In this document: in pieces, positions 16,971 to 25,565 of the stretch
How the letters are laid out: the number at the start of each line of letters is the position of its first letter
Numbering within the stretch: the stretch's first letter is position 1
Source: Salisediminibacterium halotolerans
GTDB taxonomy: Bacteria; Bacillota; Bacilli; Bacillales; Salisediminibacteriaceae
NCBI RefSeq assembly: GCF_003814815.1
Contig: NZ_RKQQ01000007.1
Coordinates: forward strand, 1 to 64,000
DNA: 64,000 nucleotides
Direction of reading: 5' to 3'
Made by a program: the position numbers and the translations under genes
The notes under the pieces: model-generated
Databases searched by the model: none
What the model was told of the DNA's origin: nothing
Seen by the model: only the letters and a program-made list of their open reading frames with translations

Positions 16971-17002
16971 AAAACGCTCTGCAGTGTATCTGCAGAGCGT
17001 TT
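16971..17002 (+). terminator. Terminator of the FAH gene, left duplicate
   Basis: Stem AAACGCTCTGCAG/CTGCAGAGCGTTT with loop TGTAT. The same 32 bp is found again at 17426-17457, on the other side of repeat copy B. Confidence 0.9.
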
Positions 17003-17003
17003 C

Positions 17004-17425
17004 AGATTGTAGACAAATTATTATTTTGACGTAAGCTACGCAGCTACTACCCTCCGCTTGCCCCGGGCAAGGACTCAGCTAGGATTCGGCGGTATCAGAC
17101 CGCCGAATCCGGATCTTCGTCTCTTGCTTTCCCGGAGGCGTCGGAGGAGTGGATGCGTGGCTTTCTTTATTATGAATACACTCGATTCAAAGAAGGAGGA
17201 TGACCCAGCATCCCGGCTTTTTCCTGCGGGATAGCGAGACAGACGAGACCCTGCAGGGCCAAGCCCGAAGCGGCTCGGCGCTCGCCCGCGGACTAGTAAG
17301 ACACGGCGAAGTCTTTTTGAGCCGATGTCGCAGTGATACCTTCAGGTGAAAGAAGCCGGACGATGCGCAGTCATCCGTTCCTTATAATATGACATCTATC
17401 GATGTCATGACTTTATCAACAATCT
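17004..17425 (+). repeat. Terminator-associated repeat, copy B (full length, 422 bp)
   Basis: Non-coding, highly structured element between two identical copies of a terminator. The ends form imperfect inverted repeats: left AGATTGTAGACAAAT, right complement AGATTGTTGATAAAG. Internal hairpins include CTTGCCC/GGGCAAG, ATTCGGCGGT/ACCGCCGAAT and GACATC/GATGTC. It has the same length as copy D and is in opposite orientation to it. No ORF encoding a transposase is present, so any movement would need a partner enzyme elsewhere. Confidence 0.9.
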
Positions 17426-17460
17426 AAAACGCTCTGCAGTGTATCTGCAGAGCGTTTTTA
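17426..17460. terminator. Terminator right duplicate, between FAH and NSS genes
   Basis: Same hairpin as 16971-17002, followed by TTTTTA. It lies 7 bp from the stop of the convergent transporter gene. Confidence 0.9.
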
Positions 17461-17466
17461 TTGGAT

Positions 17467-18816
17467 TTAAAATAACCCGATCGAGTTTAAGAACACGATG
17501 AAGATTGCTATTGGTGCAAAGTATCGAAGGACGTACAGCCAAAAATTCCCCCAAATCGTATCACCGAAGTCAGAGGCGTCAAGCGCATCTGCTTTTTTCC
17601 AGCCCCAGCCGATAAAGAGGGCGATAATCATACCGCCGAGCGGCAAAAAGATATTAGAAGCCAAAAAGTCCATCGAATCGAGAATATCATTGCCGGCAAT
17701 GGTCACGCCGGAAAGAATACCGTTCCCAAGCGATGAAGGTACACCGATTAAAAAGATCAGACCGCCGACGATTAAGGCTGCTTTTTGCCGGCTCCATGCA
17801 AACCTGCGCATGAAGTAAGCTGTTGCAACTTCTAAAAGAGAGACACTGGAAGAGATTGCTGCTGCAACAAGTAAAAAGAAGAACAGCAAGCCGAAAATGA
17901 TGCCGAAATTCAGACTTTCAAAAATGCCCGGAAGCGTGATGAAAACCAGCCCGGGACCGTCTGCCGGATCAATGCCGAATGCAAAAACAGCAGGGAAGAT
18001 CATAATACCGGCGATCAGTGCAAAAACGGTGTCGAGTGTTACGACGCTCGCTGCAGCTCCCGGGAGCTTCTCTTTTTGCGACAGGTAGCTGCCGTATGTT
18101 ATTAATGCCCCCATGCCGAGTGACAGGGAAAAGAATGCCTGTCCCATTGCTGCTAGATAAACTTGCGGATTGCCAAAAGCGCTCCAATCCGGGCTGAACA
18201 TGAAGTTCATGGCTTCTGCCGCCCCGCCGAGTGTTAAGCTGTACCCCGCGAGCAGAATAACAAGAACAGCGAGTCCCGGCATAAGAATCTTGTTCCATTT
18301 TTCAATGCCTTTTTTCACGCCGCTGTATACGATCCCGATCGTCAGCGCCATAAACAGAAACTGCCAGAAAAGCGGTGCGAGCGGCTGGGAAATAAATCCG
18401 CCGAAATAGTCAGCATAACCGCCGGCCGCATCAACTGCCGGGCCGCCGCCAAGGTATTGCACAAAATAATGGATCGACCAGCCGCCGATCACTCCGTAAA
18501 AAGATAAAATAATAAATGCTGACGCTACGCCGAGAAAACCGGCTAATACATACGGTTTACCTGGGGCAAGATCTTGAAATGCTCCGACAACATCCTTTTG
18601 CGCCCGTTTTCCAATTGTAAACTCGGCCATTAAAATCGGCAGGCCGATCAACAATATACAGGCGAGATAAATGATCAGGAATGCTCCGCCGCCCATTTCT
18701 CCAGTTACATACGAAAAGCGCCAGATATTGCCTAATCCGACGGCAGATCCCATGGCTGCTAAAATGAAGCCGAGCCTTGATCCCCATTGTTCGCGTTGAT
18801 TGTTTAGTGCACTCAC
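17467..18816 (-). CDS. Sodium-dependent transporter, neurotransmitter:sodium symporter (NSS) family
   Basis: 449-residue, about 11-helix membrane protein of the LeuT/SNF family, importing an amino acid or similar solute with Na+. The family signature runs from about residue 8: REQWGSRLGFILAAMGSAVG, then LGNIWRFSY, with GGGAFLIIYL after it; these residues line the substrate and sodium sites. GTG 18816 was chosen because AAAGGAGG lies 8 nt upstream; the longer frame upstream is not used. Substrate unknown. Confidence 0.9.
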   Translation of the reverse strand: MSALNNQREQWGSRLGFILAAMGSAVGLGNIWRFSYVTGEMGGGAFLIIYLACILLIGLPILMAEFTIGKRAQKDVVGAFQDLAPGKPYVLAGFLGVASAFIILSFYGVIGGWSIHYFVQYLGGGPAVDAAGGYADYFGGFISQPLAPLFWQFLFMALTIGIVYSGVKKGIEKWNKILMPGLAVLVILLAGYSLTLGGAAEAMNFMFSPDWSAFGNPQVYLAAMGQAFFSLSLGMGALITYGSYLSQKEKLPGAAASVVTLDTVFALIAGIMIFPAVFAFGIDPADGPGLVFITLPGIFESLNFGIIFGLLFFFLLVAAAISSSVSLLEVATAYFMRRFAWSRQKAALIVGGLIFLIGVPSSLGNGILSGVTIAGNDILDSMDFLASNIFLPLGGMIIALFIGWGWKKADALDASDFGDTIWGNFWLYVLRYFAPIAIFIVFLNSIGLF

Positions 18817-18903
18817 AAATTTTCCTCCTTTAATGCGTTGGTGTAGCAAAAATTTAGACAAGTAAAACTATAACACACTCATAAATGGATTTGTCAGTGA
18901 ATT

Positions 18904-19821
18904 TTAATTTTTTCGTGAAAATTCGAGCAGATTTGTCGAAATTTTAGCAGAAGCTGGTTTGACTGTATATTTCACGGATAAAAGAACGAGTGCAAAGCCT
19001 AAAACTTGCCAAAATGTTAATGATTCCGCAAAAATAAGCACACCGACAAGAATAGCTACGACCGGTTCGACTGTGGACAAAATCGCTGCGCGGCTCGATT
19101 CAACGTATGTCAAGCCCAAGGTATAGAGCGCATAAGCCATCACAGTAGCAAATAACGCTAAGCCGAAACCGTTTAACAGTACACCTGGTTCAGCGAAAAG
19201 TGCAGATTTCTCCCACAGCCGGCTGGTCGGCAGTAAAAAAAGGGCACCAAACAGCATGGAATAAGCTGTGATTGTTAATGTATGGTAGCTTTTACTGATA
19301 TATTTGCCGAAAATGCTGTAGAGCGCATAGAAAAAACCGGACAGAATACCGAAGATGACGATATCCCAGCCGACAGATAATTGCCCTGCCGGAAAGAATT
19401 CGACGGTAAAGGCAATTCCGGTCATCATGAACACAAGGGCGATCAATTTGTTCGCGGTGAAAGGCTCTTTAAATGTAATCCTGGAAATGATTGCGACAAA
19501 CACCGGTCCAGTGTAAAGCAAAACGACAGAAAGGGAAATCGATGCTTCGTGCATGACCGTGAAAAAGAAATAGTTGAAAAAAGCGATGCTGATGATGCCG
19601 GTTCCGATCGTAAACGGTATGTGGCGAAGGCGAATGTATAAAAAGCGCCGGTCTGTAATAAACAAATACAGAAAAATCAAAACAGCAGAGAACGAAAGAC
19701 GAATACCGACAACTTCCCAAGGAGTAAACCCGTATGTATTTAAATTCGTGACGAATAGTCCCGTGATCCCCCAGAGTGCAGCCCCCAGCGCGACCATGAA
19801 ATAAGCGGATCGATGTGACAA
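18904..19821 (-). CDS. EamA/DMT-family transporter
   Basis: 305 residues with ten predicted membrane helices arranged as two EamA repeats (about 8-138 and 150-288). The first begins YFMVALGAALWGITGLFVTN. The second repeat ends with SRAAILSTVEPVVAILVGVL, typical of RhaT/YdcZ-like metabolite exporters. The start is TTG with GAAAGGAAG upstream. Substrate unknown. It lies divergent to the GH65 gene. Confidence 0.88.
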   Translation of the reverse strand: MSHRSAYFMVALGAALWGITGLFVTNLNTYGFTPWEVVGIRLSFSAVLIFLYLFITDRRFLYIRLRHIPFTIGTGIISIAFFNYFFFTVMHEASISLSVVLLYTGPVFVAIISRITFKEPFTANKLIALVFMMTGIAFTVEFFPAGQLSVGWDIVIFGILSGFFYALYSIFGKYISKSYHTLTITAYSMLFGALFLLPTSRLWEKSALFAEPGVLLNGFGLALFATVMAYALYTLGLTYVESSRAAILSTVEPVVAILVGVLIFAESLTFWQVLGFALVLLSVKYTVKPASAKISTNLLEFSRKN

Positions 19822-20017
19822 GTCAAACGCTTCCTTTCTATAAAAGACTTCGATGATGACATTGACAATATCATACAGGAAATTGATGCGCGAAAAAAGA
19901 CGTAAGCAGCACGGAAGAAAGATTTACGGATGAGATAGACGTGGCAGAAATTACCACGATTTGATAAACTGAAGGAAGCGTTTTCTTGTAACAGACAAAC
20001 GAAAGGAAGTGTAGCGG

Positions 20018-22294
20018 ATGGGATGGACGGTCATGAGAAATCAGCTTGATGAAGAATCCTTGCTCGTGAATGAAAGTCTCTTTGCACTCGGCAACGGTTA
20101 TTTAGGTGTGAGGGGCAATTTCGAAGAAGGGTATGCTCCGGGAATCAATTCAATACGAGGAACTTACATCAATGCGTTTCACGATGAAGTGCCGATCGAA
20201 CAGGCAGAAAAACTGCATGCTTTTCCGGAAGTCAGTGAGAAATTGGTTAATATTATTGATGCGCAAACGATTATGATCTGTTTTGATGACGAATGGTTTT
20301 CACTTTTTGATGGTGACATTCTCGATTACAAACGAGAAATAAATATGGATGAAGGCTATAGTGAACGACGCATCCGCTGGCGCTCTCCGCAAGGGAAAAC
20401 GGTTCGCTTGCATTTTCGCCGGCTCGTATCCTTTCGGACGAAAGAGCTGTTTTTACAATGGATTGATATTTATCCGGAATCAGCTTGCCGAAATATCCGG
20501 GTGATTTCTTATCTTGACGGTGATGTAACGAACGCTGCAGATCCTGACGATCCGCGGGTCGCATCAGGCCATACGAAACGGACGAATACAACGGATGTTT
20601 TTCAAGACGGGCCTAATCATACCGTCGTTAACCGAACGTTTGAAACAAGGCTGGAAACGGCAGCTTCCGTTCGAATCCGCACTTCGCGGACGCCGGACGT
20701 TTATTCCTGTGAATACCATGGAGAAGCGGTCGTGGAAGATATGACGTTTCGTGAAGAAGAACATATACGCGTGTCAAAGTGGACAGTGTACACAGATACT
20801 TACCGTCACGGACCCGATGTCAAAAGCGAAGCGCGAACGATTCATAATGAGCTTGAAAGTGTGTCGATTGCCGATGTGTTAACCGGGCAGCGCGAGTATT
20901 TGCACGGATTTTGGCAAAGTGCAGATATTCAAGTAGAAGGGGACGCAAATTTGCAGACAGGGATACGTTTCAATTTATTTCAGCTGCTGCAATCCGTCGG
21001 CAAAGAACCGGCCAGCAATATTTCAGCAAAAGGCCTTTCCGGTGAAGGGTACGAAGGTCATTATTTTTGGGACACAGAAATTTATATGTTCCCGGTCTTT
21101 TTAATGACCGAACCTTCGATTGCGAAAAATTTGCTTGAACACCGCTATTCCCTTCTTCCGGCCGCGAAATACCGGGCGAAAGAGGTCGGACACGAACAGG
21201 GGGCGCTGTTTCCGTGGCGGACAATTAAAGGACGGGAATGTTCAGGTTTTTTCCCGGCCGGAACAGCACAATACCATATTAGTGCAGATATCGCCTACAG
21301 CTTTGTCCAATACTATTTTGCAACCAATGACATGGCGTTTATGAGCGAGTACGGTGCGGAAATCCTCGTAGAAACAGCCAGGCTTTGGATCGATACCGGA
21401 CACGAAAAGGACGGACAGTTCCGCATTGACGACGTAACCGGACCTGATGAATACACGTGTATTATCAATAACAATTTTTATACGAACGCGATGGCGCGGT
21501 TTAACTTACGCTGGGCGGTGAAGTCGCTGGCGCTCGTGCAGGATTACAGCCAGGAAGCTTTTGACCGGCTTGTTATGCGGCTCAGCATTGAGCCGGAAGA
21601 AATTTTCGCTTTTCAGCGCGCAGCGGATCGGATGTATCTTCCGTATGACCCCGAGCGTGACATCCACGCCCAAGACGACACGTTTCTCGATAAAGACCGC
21701 TGGAATTTAGCTGCGACGCCGAAAGAAAAATTTCCGCTGCTTTTGCATTATCACCCGTTAACCTTATACCGTTATCAAGTCTGCAAACAAGCCGATACGG
21801 TGCTCGCACACTTTTTGCTTGATGATCTTGCTGATGAAACGACTATGAGAAAGACGTACGAATATTACGAAGCGGTCACAACCCATGATTCTTCGTTGTC
21901 GTATTGTGTATTCAGTATTATGGCCGCTCGATTAGGAGATCAAGAAAAAGCGCTTCGGTACTTTTCTGAAACGGCCCGTTTAGATCTTGATAATACGCAC
22001 GGGAATACGAAAGACGGTCTCCATATGGCAAACATGGGCGGTACATGGTCGGCTCTCGTTTACGGTTTTGCAGGGATGAGGATGTCGGAAAGCGGTCTGT
22101 CCTTTCGGCCGTCATTGCCGAAATCGTGGACATCGCTAACGTTTCATATCCGTTATCATGGCCGGATCATTCAACTATATATCGACCATGACGCCGCAGA
22201 ATACACGCTTGTTCACGGAGAACCGATCACTGTAACGCATCGGGCAGCTCCTATAAAACTGGCGGATGGAACGGCGGTCAGAGCCGTTCTCTGA
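20018..22294 (+). CDS. Glycoside hydrolase family 65 phosphorylase
   Basis: 758 residues, the usual length for bacterial GH65 disaccharide phosphorylases. Seen: an N-terminal beta-sandwich starting NESLFALGNGYLGVRGNFEE, the catalytic barrel with GHYFWDTEIYMFPVF and the acid catalyst Glu in DDVTGPDEYT (about residue 487), then HGNTKDGLHMANMGG forming the phosphate site. These enzymes cleave maltose, trehalose, kojibiose, nigerose or glucosylglycerol with phosphate to give beta-glucose-1-phosphate. The substrate cannot be decided here, and no sugar transporter or beta-phosphoglucomutase gene is adjacent, which is unusual. GAAAGGAAG precedes the ATG. Confidence 0.88.
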   Translation: MGWTVMRNQLDEESLLVNESLFALGNGYLGVRGNFEEGYAPGINSIRGTYINAFHDEVPIEQAEKLHAFPEVSEKLVNIIDAQTIMICFDDEWFSLFDGDILDYKREINMDEGYSERRIRWRSPQGKTVRLHFRRLVSFRTKELFLQWIDIYPESACRNIRVISYLDGDVTNAADPDDPRVASGHTKRTNTTDVFQDGPNHTVVNRTFETRLETAASVRIRTSRTPDVYSCEYHGEAVVEDMTFREEEHIRVSKWTVYTDTYRHGPDVKSEARTIHNELESVSIADVLTGQREYLHGFWQSADIQVEGDANLQTGIRFNLFQLLQSVGKEPASNISAKGLSGEGYEGHYFWDTEIYMFPVFLMTEPSIAKNLLEHRYSLLPAAKYRAKEVGHEQGALFPWRTIKGRECSGFFPAGTAQYHISADIAYSFVQYYFATNDMAFMSEYGAEILVETARLWIDTGHEKDGQFRIDDVTGPDEYTCIINNNFYTNAMARFNLRWAVKSLALVQDYSQEAFDRLVMRLSIEPEEIFAFQRAADRMYLPYDPERDIHAQDDTFLDKDRWNLAATPKEKFPLLLHYHPLTLYRYQVCKQADTVLAHFLLDDLADETTMRKTYEYYEAVTTHDSSLSYCVFSIMAARLGDQEKALRYFSETARLDLDNTHGNTKDGLHMANMGGTWSALVYGFAGMRMSESGLSFRPSLPKSWTSLTFHIRYHGRIIQLYIDHDAAEYTLVHGEPITVTHRAAPIKLADGTAVRAVL

Positions 22295-22325
22295 TTGAAT
22301 GTGTCAATTTAATGAACACACCCTC

Positions 22326-22385
22326 TTGACATAATACCAACAGGGGTATAAACTGTGGGTATAGTGTAAATACCTTATTGGGTAT
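22326..22385 (+). promoter_or_regulatory. Promoter with two CstR operators
   Basis: TTGACA (22326-22331), 17-nt spacer, weak -10 TAAACT (22349-22354). Two 16-bp palindromes of the form ATACC-N6-GGTAT lie at 22334-22349 (between -35 and -10) and 22370-22385. This matches the persulfide-sensing CstR operator type, and a cstR gene lies 1 kb downstream. Confidence 0.75.
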
Positions 22386-22404
22386 AAATAAAGGAGGATG
22401 CTGT

Positions 22405-22893
22405 ATGTCTGATCAAGCGAAAGATAATGCAACGATGATCGTTTTTGACGGAGATCTCGACAAAGCGATTGCAAGTTTTATTATTGCGACCGGAGCGGCT
22501 GCTATGGGCAAGAAAGTGACGATGTTTTTTACATTCTGGGGATTGAATGTGCTGCGCAAAGACGAGGCAATCAATATCCAAGATAAAAACTTTTTGGAAA
22601 AAATGTTTGAAAAAATGATGCCTCGCGGACCAAAAAAATTGAAACTGTCAAAGATGAACTACGGCGGCGCCGGTTCTTATCTGATGAAGAAAATGATGAA
22701 AGAACACAACGTTCAAACGTTGCCGGAATTGATTGAGCTTGCCCAAGACCTGGATGTGAAAATGGTTGCCTGCACGATGACGATGGATGTTATGGGGTTA
22801 AAAGAGGAAGAACTGATGGACGGAATTGAATATGCAGGTGTAGCTTCGTACCTTTCTGAAGCTGAAGATGCGAACGTGAATTTGTTCATTTAA
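22405..22893 (+). CDS. DsrE/DsrF-like sulfur-carrier protein
   Basis: 162 residues of the DsrE/DsrF/DrsH-like family (B. subtilis YrkE type): MIVFDGDLDKAIASFIIATG at the start, VTMFFTFWGLNVLR, and the conserved Cys in VKMVACTMTMDVMG that can carry persulfide sulfur. It probably works with the rhodanese immediately downstream in sulfane-sulfur transfer or detoxification. ATG 22405 follows AAAGGAGG; an upstream in-frame start lies within the operator and is rejected. Controlled by the CstR operators just upstream. Confidence 0.87.
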   Translation: MSDQAKDNATMIVFDGDLDKAIASFIIATGAAAMGKKVTMFFTFWGLNVLRKDEAINIQDKNFLEKMFEKMMPRGPKKLKLSKMNYGGAGSYLMKKMMKEHNVQTLPELIELAQDLDVKMVACTMTMDVMGLKEEELMDGIEYAGVASYLSEAEDANVNLFI

Positions 22894-22905
22894 GGAGGAA
22901 GCACT

Positions 22906-23289
22906 GTGGAATGGCTGATTTATCTGCTGCTCGGCCTCCTTTTGCTCTTGACTGTTATCAAACGTCTCCCGGTAAAAGGCGTCGCTAACATGAGTGCGGA
23001 CGATTTAGCGGCACGGGTGAAAAACAAGAAAGATCAGCCGCTGATTATTGACGTCCGCGAAGAACATGAATTTAAGAGCGGTCATATCCGCGGATCAAAA
23101 AATTTTCCTTTAAGCCGGTTGCACGAAAGTGCGGGGAAGCTGCCGAATAATAAAGAATTGGTTTTGATCTGCCGAAGCGGCAATCGAAGTAAATCTGCTG
23201 CGAAGAAACTGAGGAAGCAAGGTTTTCAGCATTTAATCAATGTTCAAGGCGGAATCAGTTCTTGGCGCGGGGAAACAGTGAAAAAGTAG
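22906..23289 (+). CDS. Membrane-anchored rhodanese-like sulfurtransferase
   Basis: 127 residues: one N-terminal membrane helix (IYLLLGLLLLLTVI), then a single rhodanese domain with active-site Cys89 in CRSGNRS. The CRxGxR loop is typical of sulfane-sulfur transferases. GTG start after AAGGAGG, 12 nt after the DsrE-like gene, so the two are co-transcribed. A hairpin terminator follows. Confidence 0.9.
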   Translation: MEWLIYLLLGLLLLLTVIKRLPVKGVANMSADDLAARVKNKKDQPLIIDVREEHEFKSGHIRGSKNFPLSRLHESAGKLPNNKELVLICRSGNRSKSAAKKLRKQGFQHLINVQGGISSWRGETVKK

Positions 23290-23299
23290 AAGTTGTTTG

Positions 23300-23326
23300 A
23301 CGCCGGCTGTATAAGCCGGCGTATTT
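23300..23326 (+). terminator. Terminator after the rhodanese gene
   Basis: Stem ACGCCGGCT/AGCCGGCGT with a short T-containing tail (ATTTCTT). Confidence 0.75.
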
Positions 23327-23327
23327 C

Positions 23328-23356
23328 TTGATATACCCTGCTAGGTTTAATATAAT
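23328..23356 (+). promoter_or_regulatory. cstR promoter with overlapping CstR half-operator
   Basis: TTGATA (23328-23333), 17-nt spacer, TATAAT (23351-23356). ATACC-N6-GGTTT at 23333-23348 fills the spacer: the same operator form as upstream of the DsrE-like gene with one mismatch, implying autoregulation. Confidence 0.7.
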
Positions 23357-23478
23357 GGGTATATAAATATTGGTGTCGTTTATAAAAATATAGTAAAATG
23401 ATATGAAAAGACTGATATAAATCAGCTGACTCATTTATCACGATGAGGAAGATCTATTATATGGAAGAGGTGTGCATA

Positions 23479-23739
23479 ATGGAATATTCACCAGAAGTGA
23501 AAAACCGGATGAAGCGGCTCGAAGGACAAGTGCGCGGTGTGTTGCGAATGATGGAAGAAGAAAAGGACTGTAAAGAAATCATTACGCAGATGACAGCGAT
23601 TCGTTCAGCTTTGGATCGTGCAACCGCAACAGTCGTGGCGAAAAACCTTGAAACATGCTTGCGCAATGAAGTAAAGACCGATGAAGAGCGTGATGAAGTT
23701 ATTGATGAAGCGATCCAGCTGTTAGTGAAAAGCAGATAA
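23479..23739 (+). CDS. cstR: CstR persulfide-responsive repressor (CsoR/RcnR family)
   Basis: 86-residue all-helical DUF156 repressor. Cysteines are at 31 and 60, the same positions as the reactive pair of Staphylococcus CstR. The His ligand that CsoR proteins use for Cu(I) is replaced in NLETCLR, so this is CstR rather than CsoR. It should repress the DsrE-rhodanese operon until persulfides crosslink the pair. ATG 23479 follows GGAAGAGG. Followed by its own terminator. Confidence 0.9.
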   Translation: MEYSPEVKNRMKRLEGQVRGVLRMMEEEKDCKEIITQMTAIRSALDRATATVVAKNLETCLRNEVKTDEERDEVIDEAIQLLVKSR

Positions 23740-23745
23740 AAAAGT

Positions 23746-23769
23746 CCGGGAGGAAATCCCGGTTTTTTT
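23746..23769 (+). terminator. Terminator of cstR
   Basis: Stem CCGGGA/TCCCGG with GGAAA loop and a seven-T run. Confidence 0.88.
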
Positions 23770-23822
23770 ATGCCTTTCATGATCGATTGTAATTATTTTT
23801 GATTTTTTTTGATTTAAAATGA

Positions 23823-23861
23823 TTGATTTTGCTCGAAATATAAGTTATGATAACGTTAACA
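23823..23861 (+). promoter_or_regulatory. fru operon promoter with catabolite-response element (cre)
   Basis: TTGATT (23823-23828), 17-nt spacer, TATGAT (23846-23851). TGATAACGTTAACA at 23848-23861 fits the cre consensus TGWNANCGNTNWCA at every position and overlaps the -10, so CcpA with HPr-Ser-P would block the promoter when glucose is present. Confidence 0.85.
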
Positions 23862-23880
23862 AAATAAAGGTGTGAGTCAG

Positions 23881-24636
23881 ATGCTGACAGATGAACGATA
23901 TGAAAAAATTCTCAAGCTGTTAAAAAAGCAAAATGTTGCAAAGCTTGCTGAACTGGTGGAAGCAACCGGAGCCTCAGAGTCGACGATACGCAGAGACCTC
24001 TCAGAACTTGAGAGCCGGAAGAAATTAAAGCGCATTCACGGCGGTGCTTCTTTATTGAAAAGCAAGACCGATGAGCCGACGATGATTGAAAAAAAAGACC
24101 GTTACACAGAAGAAAAAGCTGAGATCGGCCGCCGGGCGGCTTCACTCATTGATGACGGGGACTGTATATTTATCGATGCCGGTACGACAACGGAAGCTTT
24201 GCTCCCGTTTGTTGAAGCCAAACAGCTTACGGTCGTGTCAAATGGTGTGAATATCATTACAGAATCGTTGGCTGCCGGCTTTCATACCTACGGAATCGGC
24301 GGATATGTCAAGTCGGGCACTCGAGCTTTTGTCGGAAAGATGGCTGCCGAAGCGTTAATGCAATTCCGGTTTGATAAAGCTTTTCTCGGCACGAACGGCA
24401 TCGATCAATCGTTCGGCTATTCGACGCCGGACCCGGAAGAAGCTCACGTCAAAGGGTTGGCAATCAATCAGACCTCGGAAGCTTATGTTTTAGCGGATGC
24501 TTCCAAGTTTAAAGAGACATCGTTTGCCAAATTCGCCGATTTGCAAGATGCCTTTCTCCTTACAGCGACAGACTCGGATCCTTTTTTAGATGAAATTGAA
24601 TATGATACGAACGGAAAGGTGGTGAGATTATCATGA
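23881..24636 (+). CDS. fruR: DeoR-family regulator of the fructose operon
   Basis: 251 residues: N-terminal DeoR winged helix-turn-helix (about 3-57, ASESTIRRDLSELE) and a C-terminal sugar-phosphate sensor domain (GTTTEAL, KAFLGTNGI). It begins MLTDERYEKI, like B. subtilis FruR. ATG 23881 was chosen because AAAGGTG lies 7 nt upstream; the GTG at 23872 overlaps that site. First gene of fruRKA, overlapping fruK by ATGA. It probably senses fructose-1-phosphate. Confidence 0.92.
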   Translation: MLTDERYEKILKLLKKQNVAKLAELVEATGASESTIRRDLSELESRKKLKRIHGGASLLKSKTDEPTMIEKKDRYTEEKAEIGRRAASLIDDGDCIFIDAGTTTEALLPFVEAKQLTVVSNGVNIITESLAAGFHTYGIGGYVKSGTRAFVGKMAAEALMQFRFDKAFLGTNGIDQSFGYSTPDPEEAHVKGLAINQTSEAYVLADASKFKETSFAKFADLQDAFLLTATDSDPFLDEIEYDTNGKVVRLS

Positions 24637-25565
24637 TTTACACAGTTACATTAAGTCCTTCCGTTGATTATCTAGTCGAGGTTGAGAATTTGCAGCTCGG
24701 TGAAACGAACCGGGCGCATGCCCAGCATATGCTCCCGGGCGGCAAAGGGATCAATGTATCGAAGGTTTTGCAAAGACTCGGAACAGACTCGAAAGCGCTC
24801 GGTTTTACCGCGGGGTTTACCGGTGCATTTATTGAAGAAACATTGACAGTTGAAGGGATTGCGCACAACTTTATCCACACCGAAGGAACTTCAAGAATCA
24901 ATATCAAATTAAAAGCGACTGAAGAAACAGAAATTAACGGAATGTCCCCGCAAATTACTGCGGATAATTTACGGCGCTTAAAAAATCAGCTCACAGGCAG
25001 TGAAGAAAATGATTTTTTAGTGCTTTCAGGCAGTGTTCCGGCCGATCTCTCTCCTGCGGTTTATGCTGAATTGATGGAATCAGTGGCGCATACCGGCGTG
25101 CAGACAGTCCTTGATACAAGCGGGCTGCCGCTTAAAGAAGGCTTGCAGTCCGGCCCATATTTGATTAAGCCGAATAAAGCTGAATTAAGCGCTTTATACA
25201 ATGAAGAGATTCAAACGGTTGAAGATGCTCTTGCCTGTGCTGAACAAGCAGTCTCAGACGGTGCAGAACGCGTCATCGTCTCGCTGGCGGGCGAGGGCGC
25301 ACTATTTGTCAGCCGGCACCTCATTATGCGCGCGGATGTTCCCGGCGGCGACGTTGTCAATTCTGTAGGTGCAGGAGATTCGATGGTCGCTGCGTTTCTC
25401 GACCGCAAATCCCGCGGTTTTTCCGATGAGCAGGCGTTCAGCTTCTCTGTTGCAGCCGGAAGCGCAACAGCTTTTTCGCAAGGCTTTTGTGAAAAGGAAG
25501 AGGTCGAAAGGTTAGAAAGCGACGTGTCAATTCAAATCCAAAAGAAAGAAGGAGGGGCATTATGA
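24633..25565 (+). CDS. fruK: 1-phosphofructokinase
   Basis: 310-residue PfkB-family kinase that phosphorylates fructose-1-phosphate, made by FruA, to fructose-1,6-bisphosphate. Signatures: LPGGKGINVSKVLQRLG near 38 and the ATP/catalytic motif VNSVGAGDSMVAAFL (about 248-262) with the base Asp. Overlaps both neighbours, so strictly co-translated. Confidence 0.95.
   Translation: MIYTVTLSPSVDYLVEVENLQLGETNRAHAQHMLPGGKGINVSKVLQRLGTDSKALGFTAGFTGAFIEETLTVEGIAHNFIHTEGTSRINIKLKATEETEINGMSPQITADNLRRLKNQLTGSEENDFLVLSGSVPADLSPAVYAELMESVAHTGVQTVLDTSGLPLKEGLQSGPYLIKPNKAELSALYNEEIQTVEDALACAEQAVSDGAERVIVSLAGEGALFVSRHLIMRADVPGGDVVNSVGAGDSMVAAFLDRKSRGFSDEQAFSFSVAAGSATAFSQGFCEKEEVERLESDVSIQIQKKEGGAL

Noticed and set aside
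16113-17425. Possible CRISPR or phage remnant, given repeated blocks around the FAH gene
   Set aside because: The repeats are few, hundreds of bases long and dispersed at terminators, with no spacer array and no phage genes.
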